Part shown: piece after piece, positions 52,300-64,000 of the stretch | Numbering within the stretch: the stretch's first letter is position 1 | How the letters are laid out: every line of letters starts with the position of its first letter | NCBI RefSeq assembly: GCF_001949145.1 | Contig: NW_019091480.1 | Coordinates: 825,430 to 889,429 of the forward strand | Length of the DNA: 64,000 bases | Direction of reading: 5' to 3' | From: Acanthaster planci | Taxonomy: Eukaryota; Echinodermata; Asteroidea; Valvatida; Acanthasteridae | Notes under the pieces: model-generated | Told to the model about the DNA's origin: nothing | What the model saw: the letters and a program-made list of their open reading frames with translations, nothing else | Database searches by the model: none | Position numbers and translations under genes: made by a program

Positions 52300-53232
52300 G
52301 CGAGCTAGAGAGTGAAAAATAAAGGTTCTGCCATGAAAGCTGGGATGCTTTACGCTTCCAGTTTGCCCATGACTCCCAACGGTTTCCTGTAGAAGTGTAT
52401 TGGGTTGTGGTGGAGTCGGTTTTAGTGTATATCAATAAAGTTGGAAAGGCATTCACTCTAAAAAACTCCAGCGTCAGATTGACCCAGAATTATGACCCAA
52501 AATATGACCCCTTTTCGGATCATATTTCACCTTTTCTGGTTCATAATTTGACCCGGAAAAAGTTCATGAGGAATGGGACCTAATTGAGGGTAGGTACCAA
52601 GGTTACATAGAGGCCGGGCCTTCTAATGAAACGATAAATTTCTTTCACGACATTTTTAAATTATAAGGCATTTAAATTCGTATAGGAAAACTAAAATTTG
52701 CTCAACGGCTTTCTGTCCCTTTCTCTCTCTGCTGTTTTGATCTCGCTTGCAGCATGTTTTGACTTCTCTATGTTGAAAAGATAAAAAGTATAGCAGCATA
52801 ATAGTCAAGAAAATCCATCCACATCTCCGACAAATCTCTTACTTTTAAACTTTTTTCAATTGTTTTTTTGAAATTTGTGAATCACATTAATTAATGCTGT
52901 AAATGTAATACTTGAGATACTAACTGTATGGGTCTTGGCAACAAACAGCCGTTGAATTTACGAAATATCTCAATGAGAGGGTCAACATTTTGTCGTGTTT
53001 ATTTCATGTTGGCATCAAGGTTTAGGCAGAAAGGATGGCATTACACTTCGGTAAAGTTTCCTTCTCTTATACTTTAATATGAAATAAAATAATTATGTCA
53101 TGTTTTGTAAGGAGCAAACATTTCTGTAGTTTCCTCAGAGTTATCATAATCATTTTGGATCATTTTTTTTTTACTTTTTGTGCATATGCGTCCCAACGTT
53201 TGTAGATAAAACTGAAAGTATTGACTTGATGT
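52300..53232. repeat. duplicated 3' flank of BHMT copy C
   Basis: Parallel to 38576-39660. It differs by carrying a MITE at 52454 and by lacking the 84-bp tandem duplication. Minus-strand AATAAA at 52998-53003 is a candidate polyadenylation signal. Confidence 0.8.
52454..52590. mobile_element. degenerate copy of the CACTCTAAAAA MITE family
   Basis: Begins CACTCTAAAAAACTCC, then GTCAGATTGACCCAG, and keeps TTTGACCCGGAAAA from the family at 56782. The central hairpin and right terminus are missing or eroded. The matching flank of BHMT copy B lacks the element. Confidence 0.8.
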
Positions 53233-56200
53233 TTAATTAACTTTACTTAAGGTTTGGGCATATTTTTTCTTTGAGTCTTGGCCCAGTAAGGGTAGTTTAT
53301 CGTCTTTTCCCAAGAGCCAGTGCTTGTTGAGATCTGGCGTGTAGCGGGAGGCAGGCGGCTTGCGGCCCAGACTCTCGGCCAGGCTTCGGGTGAGGTGAGC
53401 CGAGTTGCCGCAACACAGACCCACGTACTTGATGCCCACTTCCTGGACTCGCTTACCAAAGTCGTGCATGTCCTTACGATTGCACTGGATACAGTCCAGA
53501 TTCACGGGGAACAATAGTTCACCTTCGGCAAGCAAACACCATGTATTATATTAGAACATGTGCCTGTTTTGTTGTTAAATAAAGACACAAAAATATGAAC
53601 TTTCCATAATGTAAGTTGTTGATACACACGAATTTGTCGGGGACTATCATTTTCCTGTTTAAAGGACGTTTAATCCGTCTCTCTTGTCAAGGGTAGTCTA
53701 CTTATTGTCATGTATTCATCTATTTAGGGCACTTATTTTACCTGTCAGTGGATCCTTGGACGACATAAAGTTTGGCTCCTCTTTGGTCGTACGAAACATC
53801 ACAGGCACAGCAGCAAGAGGCGCCTGGGGATCATTCACGACAAAACAAAACGCACATTTTCAAAGCCTGCTTTTCATTCTCCCGTTCAGCAAAGGATTAG
53901 GCTTGTGTGCCATGGCACATCTCTTTCAACAACTATTTTTGAACAAAAGAATAGAACTCAAACTCGAGGCTTCACCTTGCAAACTTTGACAGCTTCCTCC
54001 AGAATGGGCAGCATGGTGGCTGGTCCCCGTGCGCAGTTCAGCCCCACCACGTCAGCCCCGGCGTCCACTAGTCGGCTCAATGCCTCACTGTACTCCACGC
54101 CGTCCAGAGTGGCTGGCTTCCCGCCCACCTGACCCTGTTGGGCAGCAAGGGTCACCACGCATGGAATATCTGCGTATGTATACACGTTCAACGTCCAAAT
54201 GAAACGAAACTGTATTCAGGGAAAAGGTTTCGCAAAGATGGTCTGGTATCACTTTCCATTCATCAGAAAGGGGTGCAAACATGATGTGTTTAACGATCAA
54301 GAGTGAAATCCATAAGAAAGAGTATAACAATTGCAATGACCATTCATTTCCCCCAATTCCGTACTTCTGCTGCATGGCATCGTGTTACCAGAGCATTCTT
54401 ACAATGGATTGTGGCTGCGTCTAAAAGAATATCGTTCCCTTCTCCAAACCATTTCCGACATCAACCAAATCAAAGAGAAAGATATACAAAAAGAAATAAC
54501 CACTAATAAAAGAAACAGGAAAAACAGTGGCGTATCCAGCTTGGGGGGTACAACTTTCCCTGCTGACGGAGTTCATTTTACAAAGAATGCTGCATAGTTA
54601 AGCAAGTAATCGGTACATTTATTCATCAAACATTTGCACCAAAACCCTAAGAAAACAACACTATGAAATAGGATGTCGGGACTGCAAGGCTTTTGATATT
54701 TTGAAAATATATTCATATTGAATGAGTCTGCAGCCGCAATCGCTTTTGAATTAGACCCCCCCAAAGCTGAATACTCCGCTGAGAAAAACCAACCTTTTGC
54801 AAATTCTTTGCATGCCTGCACAGCCAGTAACGCTTCGCCAAACTTGTCATAAGTTTCTCCTACTATGAAATCAGCCCCAGCATCCACAGCCCACTCTATC
54901 TGCTCCTGTGTGTGACAAACCAGTTTTGCTTAAAAACCATGCACAGAGTATATGCAGGCATATTGTCAACTTGGGTCTTATTCTCTCATCTTCATAATGC
55001 TAAGAAAGCCCAGGAAACTATCACACCTCTTTCAAAGTTAAAGATCAACGCTAAGTATAATAATTCAAACTTCTAAATTGACTTCTAATTGTTGTTGATG
55101 CGAGTGCTGCGAATTTTCATTTTTAGCCAAACTCTTTGTACTTGTAAGTTTAGGAGTACTACTGTTTGAAATTAATGACAGTAATTGATCCTACTTGATA
55201 CTTTGAGAATAAAGCGTGAGATTCAGAATACAATGTCACGTACCGCCCTCAACTAGCCTATATGGAACATCTGACAAGTAAGCTCAAAAATCCTATAAAT
55301 TAATGGTGCCTGAAAGGTTGTCATTTCAAAAACAAACTTTACATACTTTAAAGATTTGCCAGACTTTCTCTTGATAATTGGGTACGGTGTCCACAAAGAT
55401 GTTGGTGTTGCTGATGTTACCGGCCATCAGGGTACCAGTTGCATCAGCTACTTCACGTGCTATGCGCAGCGCACGCTTGTTGATTCGTTCTAGATCGTCC
55501 TCTCGACCAATCAGCGCCATCTTTTCACGGTGTGCGTAATACTACAAAAATATCCGTGGTGACAAAGAACTCGTCAACAAAGAGTTAAAAAAAATTTTCA
55601 TTGACAATGTTTTGCCTGAAATCCGGGAATAGATAATTGTATTATTCGTGTCATTTTTCATTTTGTCATAATTTGTTAAGGTCAGTTACGTATTCAGTAT
55701 TTATTTCTTTATTTTCAGTAATCATTGTTGAATTACACAGGTTCCTCTTACATGGAAGTACTTACAGTAAATGCCAGTACAACGTCACTTCCGGCGTGGA
55801 CAAATTCCTCGTATTGTTGTCGGACTAACTCAGGATGTTCCAGAACGACTTCGGGTACATACGACCCAGCTGTCAAGTAACCGCGTCGCTCAAACACGAA
55901 GAGATATCCCTCCGCGCAAATGACCGTCTCACCATCACGAAGACGTTCCATTAGACCTAAAATTACAGTTTTGGGGTCGTTTTTAATGACTCAACCGACA
56001 GCAGATCCAGGCCTGAGTGAAAGGTTAAGTTCCTCAATGTCGAACTCAATGCACTTGGCATGTAGCAAAGACGTTGATGCCGAAGCAAAAATTGAATGAT
56101 AGCACAGCGTGTACACGTTGCACCGTGCAACTGCCGAGTAGCACAGCCTTTATTCATTCTTGACACACCGTGTTTGCGCCAAAACGTCGAGATTCTCTCT

Positions 56201-56305
56201 TGCTTAATTGAAAATTTCTCATTATTTGAGTTCGACAAGGCAGAGGCATGATGTTTAACTGGCGTATAGGCCTGACTTACCTTTGCACTTTTTCCTCGGT
56301 TCCAT
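53233..56305 (-). CDS. betaine-homocysteine S-methyltransferase-like, copy C (362 aa)
   Basis: Seven exons: 56305-56281, 55956-55766, 55541-55347, 54905-54794, 54169-53976, 53823-53742, 53522-53233. Lengths and phases equal those of copy B exon by exon; it ends in TAA. It starts MEPRKKCK against MESKKKCK in B and differs at scattered residues (GETYD for [16 protein letters not shown] for [11 protein letters not shown], tail SKVN). The Zn cysteines equivalent to C220, C303 and C304 are kept. Exon 4 uses the donor GTTGGT where B has GTATGT, and a transposon end lies 13 bases beyond it. Probably functional. It should make the same homocysteine methyltransferase-type enzyme; whether the copies differ in expression cannot be seen here. 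Confidence 0.92.
54525..54781. mobile_element. hAT-like MITE in BHMT copy C intron 4
   Basis: Left end CAGTGGCGTATCCAGCTTGG and right end, read inverted, CAGCGGAGTATTCAGCTTTG, each followed by GGGGG. AGGAAAAA on the left and AGAAAAAC on the right could be a mutated 8-bp duplication. 257 bp, no coding capacity. Termini resemble the element at 44383. Confidence 0.7.
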
Positions 56306-56779
56306 GTTGAGACTTAAGATTGTCTTCTAAATAAAGACCTGCAATTACAAAGAATGAATTGTGAGGAAGAATAGAAGCCTGGTGATTCAGTGGCACATCA
56401 AACTATCCGGTCGCTACGAAAGACAATTATGACGCTTAAGCTCTTGAGCAGGACATCTCATTTTTCCTCACAATTTGGAAAAATCGTGTATGACATCGCG
56501 GTTGTTTGCACCTTTTCAACAATAATGTGTTCCACATCGGGAATTGTTTTAAGGCCAGTATATCTGAGTGGCAATGTGTGGGATCTGGTTGGCGTTATGT
56601 ACCTGCCGAAAGAAACTAAAAGAGGATGTGCCCTTGTCCTAACGTGCACGCACGTGTCATGTTAGTGGGGACGTGATATAGGTCTTTCAATGGATGCTGA
56701 AGAGCCATCTCACAGTCATGTAATAAGAAGTTGCACTCCGTGGCAACTTGGTGGTGCACGCCATTGTGAATCGCCCTTA
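56306..56779. other. 5' flank of BHMT copy C
   Basis: Upstream of copy C up to the MITE at 56782. No further gene or BHMT exon. Confidence 0.5.
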
Positions 56780-56781
56780 TA

Positions 56782-56979
56782 CACTCTAAAAACTTCCGGG
56801 TCAGATTGACCCAGAAAAGGGTCATACCGAATGCATTCGGTATGACCCTTTTCTGGGTTAAAATATGACCCCCTTTCGGGTCATATTTGAAACTTTCTGG
56901 GTCATAATTTGACCCGGAAAAGGGTTATACCAAATGGGACCCAATTCTGGGTCAATCTGACCCGGAAGTTTTTAGAGTG
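56782..56979. mobile_element. TA-flanked MITE with perfect 50-bp palindrome
   Basis: A 198-bp element with perfect terminal inverted repeats of about 35 bp, beginning CACTCTAAAAACTTCCGGGT, and TA directly outside each end (56780-56781, 56980-56981). Positions 56809-56858 form an uninterrupted palindrome centred on ATGCAT. The words GGGTCAT and GACCC recur throughout. The TA duplication points to Tc1/mariner-type mobilisation. Confidence 0.9.
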
Positions 56980-56981
56980 TA

Positions 56982-58959
56982 CCTTCCCCTAAACTGAACT
57001 GTCCCACTCCTGATCTTCCCAAAATTTGTCATGCATGTAAAATTAACTCTCTATGAGCACATCCGTGGAGTTTCTATCAAGTGCGACACTGTATTTTGCT
57101 GTCATCTGACTCAGTGCATAGCCTCATACGTGTCGGACAGCCTGCACTGTGTACAGTATAAAAAGGATAGATCTTTTGCACCTTGACATCTCTCGATTGT
57201 GGTCTGTGGTAGTGTAAAACAATGCTAGCTCAGTACATCTGACCAAATTTGCTGTAGGCCCTACATGTAGGTAAAGCCTACATGCTCTTGATAAAGCTAT
57301 ATTTGCTGTCATGCGGTGGACACCATGCCTTCCAGAATGCCTTTCGGAATTAATGCCAACCACCTGATAATGTATCAAAAATTGACCAATAGCTCAGTGG
57401 AATTTAGAACCGATAACGCACAGTAGGCAATATCACCTATCGACGGATAGCGTATAAAGTATACAAACCCATCTCACTAGTAAAGTATCACCTCAGATAA
57501 CGTATCAACCACAACGCTTCGAAAACTGACCAGATCAGTTTGGGGAAAAAGTACATAAAAATTCTTTGTGTCAGATGACGAATTGTTTGGGTCCTTTTGC
57601 ATGCCCTCTTTGTCTCGCGTGGTTCAAAGTCAACCGGTGGGAAGGGATGGGTACTTGGCACTGAACTTCTGGACGAAGACATGCATACGGGTTCAATCAA
57701 ACTCAAACCTGTACTTTTCTGGGTACACCTGAGGGGGTGCTTCTGCTCTAGGCGGATTGCTCCGGTATGACGTGTACTCATTGAAATTAATGAATGGATT
57801 ATTTATCTTGGGCCAACTTTTTATTCACTTGATGCCTCATTGAAGATCTCATAAGTTGTTTTTTCCCGAGAAAATGCCAAGTCAATGTAGCAATCGATCT
57901 GTTTTGTTTTTGACGATTCCACACATGAAACGCAAGGGCAAACACCTTGAAGTCAGTAGGGGATAATTAACTAAATTAAACAAAAAAGTCTGTTCGCTTT
58001 GCCAGGATTTTTCTTCTGGTTCACGTGGATGTTAATGGTAATATGGATTCTCTTAACGGTCACATCCCAGAATGCAACTGATACAGCCGAAAAACCTCAT
58101 TCTCAAATGAGTGCCTTTGGGTATAGGCCTATATTATTCAAGCATGGTTGGCAAAACATTTTTAAACTGTTACTAACAGGTACTATCTTTTTACTACACA
58201 CGTAATATTCGATAGTGATAGTTTAACTGTCCGATTTGAAACAGCATCATCAAGAACATGTTCCTGAGGGTCTATTTATACTTCATAGAGATCTGGAGCT
58301 CGATCAGTAATCTGTGGCTCATTAACACCACAACCTGCCTAATGGATGGCACGAACAAGCGTTGGCATCACTGATCGAGAGATAAGATCCCTGTCAAACA
58401 AACAGGCCCAAGTTGTCATGTCTCAGGGTAACTCCCGAATCTCTTAAGTCCAAACCATTGTACCCACTGGCCTCGGCCACTCTTTTCAAATAACGCCCGC
58501 TTGCGCCCCTAGTCGTTTGAGGTGCCTAACTTGGCCAACACCTTATGGCCAACTGATGACCCACTTGAAGCTTAATCATATTGTGATGCCATCTGACCGG
58601 GGTCGAAGGCTACGTAATGGTCATCAGTTCAATTTTATTGATGATTACAAAATGCTTCTATTCCGGTCTTCATCTGAGTTGAGGCCACACTGGGACAGTT
58701 GCTTTCCCACTGAGCCTCACAATGGTGCCTGCACTATTTGGCCAAAGGCTAACTTGTTGTCACTATAGGCCTACCAATTCATATAAAAAAGAGGCTATAC
58801 CTCTGCCACTTTCTCCCGCCAATTTTAGCTATAGGTCTACTTAATTGTCAAATGCTTTACTGCCATGTCTTATATTTATATGTGGTCATAGCAGATTGGG
58901 TCGAAGGTCACTCAGTGATCAGAATTACGTGTTTTTTTCCGCAAAACAAGTAAATGCCA
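56982..58959. other. intergenic, no gene seen
   Basis: No exon with supporting splice sites and known motif. One hydrophobic open frame at 57999-58205 has no recognisable homology. Confidence 0.5.
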
Positions 58960-58964
58960 ATTGT

Positions 58965-59560
58965 CCTCACCAAGTTGGTCGTTAATGGGCTATTTCAGGT
59001 TTCGAGTGCACTGTTTTAAGATTGGGGCCGTTTTAAGATTGGGGCCGAGGCCATCTGTATCGCTTTGCATTAATTCAAGGCGTGCTTTACATTTCAGTCA
59101 ATTGTCACGGTCACTTTCTGGAAAATGGACAAAGTGGCACTTTTCCCCTCACGTTTTCCATGGATTTCAGTCAAACTTTGTCGCTTATCGGCCTCTTGCA
59201 AGTTGCATGTGGACTTCTTGCAGATTTTGACCAACAGTCACGGATTGGCCAGTACTAAAGGTCGTTTTCTGGAAAACGGATAGAATGGCTTTGTGTTTTC
59301 ATCCCCTGCCCGCATCGATTTCAGCAATATTGGTCAATGATGGGCCTCTTGCAAGTTTCCGATGAACACGGTCTGCAGACCACCTAGGGACAAAGGGCGT
59401 GCACTTACAGTGGTCAGCATATGTGTTCGGCTTCTGAAAATTGGACAAAATGACTGTTTCCCCATTTTAGATAAAAGTGTCCGTTTGCCAGCCCTCTTGA
59501 GAGCGCTTGACTGTCACTTCACAAAACTAAGGTCAAAGGTTAGCCAATGGTTGGTAGTTG
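58965..59560. repeat. degenerate tandem repeat, unit about 155-165 bp
   Basis: The landmark TTTCTGGAAAATGGACAAAGTGGC at about 59114 recurs in variants at about 59268 and 59431. GATTTCAGTCAA and GGCCTCTTGCAAGTT also recur with the same spacing (59164/59320; 59190/59343). At 59015-59047 a 20-base block TTTTAAGATTGGGGCCG is duplicated. Confidence 0.65.
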
Positions 59561-59640
59561 GTATAGCAGCTGTTTCCGTGAAAAAATCCCAAAAGAGGGC
59601 CGTTTCTCAAATGCTGTGACCTGGGGCAGGATTTTTTCAG

Positions 59641-60558
59641 TTTTATAAAAATGTGGACTGAAGTAAATGCACGTATGCAATACTTGTAGGCAAGGTATGT
59701 TTGTTCACGAAATGGTCAGTATAGTTGACCAACGTACTGACCAACGGTTGCTATTCCATGCTTCGTGAAGCCCAGACATCCTCTAAGTTTTATCCGAAAC
59801 GTGCGGCACCAATATGTAACATGGTGGAACCAAAATGTGAGAACGATTTGCATTTTTAACGTGATAACTATATCTCCGTAATATGAATACTATAGCACAG
59901 CGGAGCCAGGCAAATAACTTCAACCACAGATGACGGTTTACATGCCTAAGAAATTACTCTAAAAATAATTAAATTTTTATAGTTGCTGAGACCATGGACG
60001 TACATGTACCTACCTCCATGCTGAGACTAGGGCAAATCAGCCAGAAAAATGGAAGGACAGGGCCCACTGACTGAAAAAGTACCCAAAACAGAGGCTAACC
60101 ATGAGTAAAAGACTAAAGGCAATCACTTACTTTTGCGGTGGCAAATGAACAATAGCACACTTGAATAATGTTTCACGTCCTCCTTAAATCGTCAGAGGTA
60201 TGGAGCACGCCTCCACAATAGATGTTCTCTCCCCACATTCAACCACTGACTGAGCTTGAATTTCCAGGCACTGGTGCTGTTAAACTAGGCTGAATCACAG
60301 GACCGCCCAGAGCATACACAAAAGGACCATTTAAATTTAACATTCCTATACACAGAAGTCTCGAGGTCACCAGGGGCCGGAGTACAACAAAAGCATATAT
60401 ACGTAACAAGGTGGTGGTTGGCTGGACTTGTCCAAATTCCGGGAAGGGGTGCCTGCAGGACTGTACCATTTGTTTCCAGGTCCAGGCACGGAAGTATACA
60501 AAAAAATCTGAACTGGCAATGCGCTTAATCAGCTTATAGAGATCACTGAATCCACTGG
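59641..60558. other. intergenic, no supported gene
   Basis: A minus-strand open frame ending at 60239 runs from the ATG at 60565 but shows no recognisable domain. Confidence 0.45.
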
Positions 60559-60674
60559 CGGCCATTTTACCGAGCCGAATACAAAGCTTGCCGGGCAATG
60601 CCCGCCTTTGGTCTCCCTGGCGTCAATAGAAGCGAGCCAACCCGCACATTTGTATTCGGTTCGGTAAAATGGCC
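60559..60674. promoter_or_regulatory. inverted repeat with paired YY1-like motifs, possible bidirectional promoter
   Basis: GCGGCCATTTTACCGAGCCG plus AATACAAA at 60559-60586 faces its near-exact inverse at 60647-60674 (one mismatch in 28). Each arm contains AAAATGGCCGC, close to the YY1 site AANATGGCGGC, which in animals often overlaps start codons. Each strand has an outward ATG in the motif, MAASGFSDLYKLIKR on minus and MAAGWLLFHTKALQ on plus. No downstream exons could be confirmed, so it may instead be a small foldback element. Confidence 0.35.
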
Positions 60675-63600
60675 GCTGGTTGGCTTCTATTTCATACAAA
60701 GGCGTTGCAAGTCCAGGTTTTTAATATACGTCCGTGGGCCCAGGCCCCATCACTTTTCACTAGCGTACCAACTCCACGCGTGGAGACTTTGAACTTCGTT
60801 GTCTTTCTTCATTTCCGTAATATTCCAATTCGCCAAGAAAATAACAAACTTATTTTATTTGGATCATATCGGGTTAACTTTAAACAAACTTGTGATGAAC
60901 ATATATATCAACTCTAGAATCTTTGTTAATTTCTAGTTAAGCATTTTCCAAGTTGAGCTGCAACATCGTTGCTTCTGATCATTCAAATGAAGGCACTAAA
61001 CCGACTTTAATCAATCTGTAACATTCTCATCCTCGTCATGACCTATTATAGATCGATTTTTATCTGTTGTTACGTCGTCTGTTGATAAATAATACGTTAC
61101 CAGTTCAACCTTTTTGTTTAATTCAATTATCCGTCGGCGGTTATCACTCAGACGCTCTACGATTATGGTCCATTGTTTGATATCGTTTATCAGTTTCAAC
61201 ACGTTCAGAGGTTCATCCCGTGCATCATCAGGCACACGTTTCGAGGTCACAAAAGCGCGGCGGTTAGAGGACTGGGAGCCTGTATTTTGAGCAACCGTGT
61301 GCCCAATTCCGCATCTTTCGAGTTGTTGAGGGGGCTTCGTGAGTACTTTTTTTTCACATTTTTTTGGGGGGGGGATGGATTATCTTTGGCAGAAAACGTA
61401 AGATTGGAAAATCCGACCCTCCATTGGATGTGGTCTTGAAAAACTGAGAGAGAGTTGAGCATGTCTTCTAGACCATGCAAAAAAATCAACTCGCTTGCCG
61501 TCCAACATGCGCCACACTTCGCCGAAGTCCGTTGTATGCAGTCTCATCTCGTATATGCAGAGAAATTCCAAGTCATGAATGGCTCAGCAATGGAGACTTT
61601 TAATTCTGCAGGATTCCATGATTGGATAGGCCCCAATTTTGTCCGTCGGGTCCAAATTAAATTCACCCAGCCCTTATGAAAGTGTGACTAACTCAAAGAG
61701 CCCCCAGCCAATTGTAAATCTACGAACACTGCCAAAATCCCGTCTGCACTGACCGAGAGCCCAGCACGGTATGTGTGTATAGTGACCTCGAGATAAGCGT
61801 TTGGCTGCTAGGGACAAACTATTCTCAACAACAGGATGGTAGGGGGTGTGTGTGTGGAGCATGGGAGCTTAATACGAATCCACGGATCACTAAGTTAATA
61901 CAGCAAATCAATATAAAAGAGGAGTTTCAGTCTACTTATAACAAATTCACAAGTCTTCAAGGCATTTGTGCCCAGTGATTATTATTCAAACGCCTGTCAC
62001 AGGTTACACAAACTAAGCCTATGTTAAGAACAACTGTGCACGAGTACTATCAAAGGGGCTCGGCGGACTACTCAGTCATTTACACAACTTCACGAATTAC
62101 TTATGTATAGGCCTAAGACGATAGGTGTTACGCAATAAACGCAAAGTCCCAGGCGTTAGATAACAATCTGAAAATTTATCAAAATAAATGAAAATACACT
62201 AATTACATTATAACCCAAGTGTAACCATGAGAAAATATGGCCTAAGCCTGGGTAAGTACATGTACATCTATATATGAGCATGATATATTGTGTGCATCTG
62301 TATACTATAATTAACGTTAATCAAGCTTTCATTAAACTCTTAATCTCATGAACTTTTCCAGTTTTTTCATCATTTCTTTTTAGGGTTAAAATAAAACTAA
62401 GCTCACCATACAGGGCTCTCTTAAGGTCTATAAATCAGAGGAATGATCGGAGAATCACATTATAATCAAACTCTAAAATTACAACTTGGGTATCGATAAA
62501 GCTTTTTCGCGGTGAAATTTACAGATCGGACACTACTGACTGTATGGCTGAGAAAACATGTTTACAATGCATCCTTGTACCCAATGTGTATTAGAGGCAC
62601 AACTATCCAAATGCCCTGGGAATGAGCTTATGTCAATTAGGTAGTACAACCTCCTGGCGATGATGTATTCGTTTGCAGACTTGCAAGATAAAACTATTAA
62701 AAGAGAATGTACAGTAAATTTCCAAATATTGTGGGATTAGAGAAATTGTTTTAAAGAAACCACAGTGTATTTTTGATTTAAATTTTAACAAAGATCTTGC
62801 TGCATACCAGCTACAGCAACAGAAAGAGAGACGGTAAAATGTGTACATTAAGTACACCTATCAACTGTCAGCGTAGAAGTGAAATCTTACCTTTCCTCGG
62901 TTTGGAGTCTGAGCATTTCAAACAGCTCGAAACTACTGAAAAGACACCCTTGGTCTTGGCCCTTGCTAATTTCATGTGATCGATGGATCGATAGCTGTGA
63001 TTGTGAATGCCCAGATCAAAGGTCGAGAATTAAAACGCACGCCCGTTTGCAATGGTCTTCAGTCGAGTCGCTTAAGCCACATAACACATGAATAAGACAG
63101 TCACGTTAAAGTGATGTAGACTTGTGCCAAGTCGACTAATTGATTTGGATTTGCTCTCCACGCGCACGTTCTTCGCTCTTCGCTCGTCGCCCAGTGCCAG
63201 CTGGGAAAGGCTGATGGCCGTGCACAGATTTTAGTGAAGGAAATACGCCATGAGGGGGCACATCTAAGGACTTCGCTCGTTCAAGTTGCCCAGCGCCCAC
63301 ATACAGGACACTGGGTTAGTCCCTTCTGCGCTCTCATTGGTCAAATCTTGTACGACCTGTGACCGCAAGGTCATCACTTCCTTTTATAAACATTCTTGCC
63401 TAAAAAAAATTATGGCAGGTGAGCTCCGACTTCCAATTGAACGGGTACTGTTATCGAAGCTGGCGCTGTGTCGTCTGAATAAAGAAAAATCCACCAGGTA
63501 TTTCAAAAAACCTCATTTTTAATACCAACATTTATAAACCTTGACTAATGTTTATAATTAATACATGTTACATTTAAGACCACATGGATACCTTTCTGCC

Positions 63601-64000
63601 GTCATGTTTGCACGACACTGATTTTCAACTGTCGTCACATGCCCAGACAGCGTCTTTAAACGCCTCTCGCAATAAACGTATGGCAAAATGCCATAAAAAC
63701 TTTGGATTTTGCTGTACATCACCAGTAACCTCTGGGCATTTTTTTACTCGCCCTCTGCCCTCTGCTCTCTGACAGATGCACACACCGAATTTTCCCAGCA
63801 GGGATGGCACACACCACACACATTTCATTCGAAATTTTTCCCATGTCGCCATTTTGTTTACACCAGGCTGGTCAGCTGGGGCGCCGGGTGACAAGCGAAG
63901 TCAGCCGGTCGCGCGGCCGCAATCCATAATGCTGTGTGCGTTTGTAACGGTGACCCCGCGTGCATGAACGTATTGCCTTCAGGGTGCACCCTGGTAATTA
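60675..64000. other. gene-poor right end
   Basis: No convincing gene. 63840-63920 is GC-richer with a YY1-like AAAATGGCGAC on minus (63844-63854) and could be the start of a gene extending beyond the window. A plus-strand ATG at 63412 is also possible. Confidence 0.4.

Noticed and set aside
57999-58205. Hydrophobic frame resembling a signal peptide or membrane segment.
   Set aside because: No splice partner, no homology, ordinary length for chance.
61011-61250. A minus-strand frame ending ...GHDEDENVTD with protein-like composition.
   Set aside because: It starts from GTG, has no clear acceptor or donor and no homology I recognise; a plus-strand donor-like site overlaps. Left unannotated.
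63412-63500. Possible first exon MAGELRLPIERVLLSKLALC on plus.
   Set aside because: A strong donor GCAG/GTGAGC sits immediately after the ATG and no downstream exon is visible before the window ends.

Overview
The window is animal nuclear DNA, not prokaryotic. Genes are split into short exons with GT/AG borders that keep codon phase, intergenic space is AT-rich and full of small DNA transposons, and the palindrome TACATGTA recurs, as is common in marine invertebrates. A betaine-homocysteine methyltransferase (BHMT) family array and many degenerate transposons fit an invertebrate deuterostome (echinoderm, hemichordate or cephalochordate). The species cannot be fixed from sequence alone. There are assembly gaps at 14040-14064, 36191-36409 and 51358-51623.

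Layout: 1-513 is a 78-bp tandem repeat with a perfect 20-bp palindrome in most units. 1302-7907 (minus) is a nine-exon gene, about 876 aa, with a transposase-like core resembling the DUF7869 type. 8-13.5 kb is gene-poor with many TACATGTA motifs, followed by a degenerate satellite at 13.6-15.66 kb. 17905-26952 (plus) is a thirteen-exon gene, about 849 aa, joining a ParB/sulfiredoxin-like domain to a C-terminal region with the motif order of beta-class DNA methyltransferases. This architecture is familiar from phages and bacteria and is the most unusual item here.

29-56.3 kb (minus) is a BHMT cluster. It holds two intact seven-exon copies (39661-43842 and 53233-56305, 362 aa each), a copy with only exons 1-3 (29105-31064) and a relic of the last two exons (37072-37505). 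The duplication included the 3' flank.

Mobile elements sit between and inside the copies: hAT-like elements at 44383-44544 and 54525-54781 (the latter beside a BHMT splice donor), a TTAA-flanked element at 44758-45342, a small LTR element at 46151-47864 nested between 210-bp inverted arms, a pogo/Tigger-like element at 49845-50042, a decayed piggyBac transposase at 50339-51760, and a TA-flanked family at 52454 and 56782, the second with a perfect 50-bp palindrome. From 57 kb on no gene is convincing; the best features are a degenerate tandem repeat near 59 kb and a YY1-like inverted repeat at 60559-60674.

No operon-like cooperation is expected. The BHMT copies would act in homocysteine/methionine one-carbon metabolism. 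The other two genes look like captured or domesticated mobile or phage-type proteins. Exons were predicted by eye from splice sites and phase and have not been tested against transcripts.
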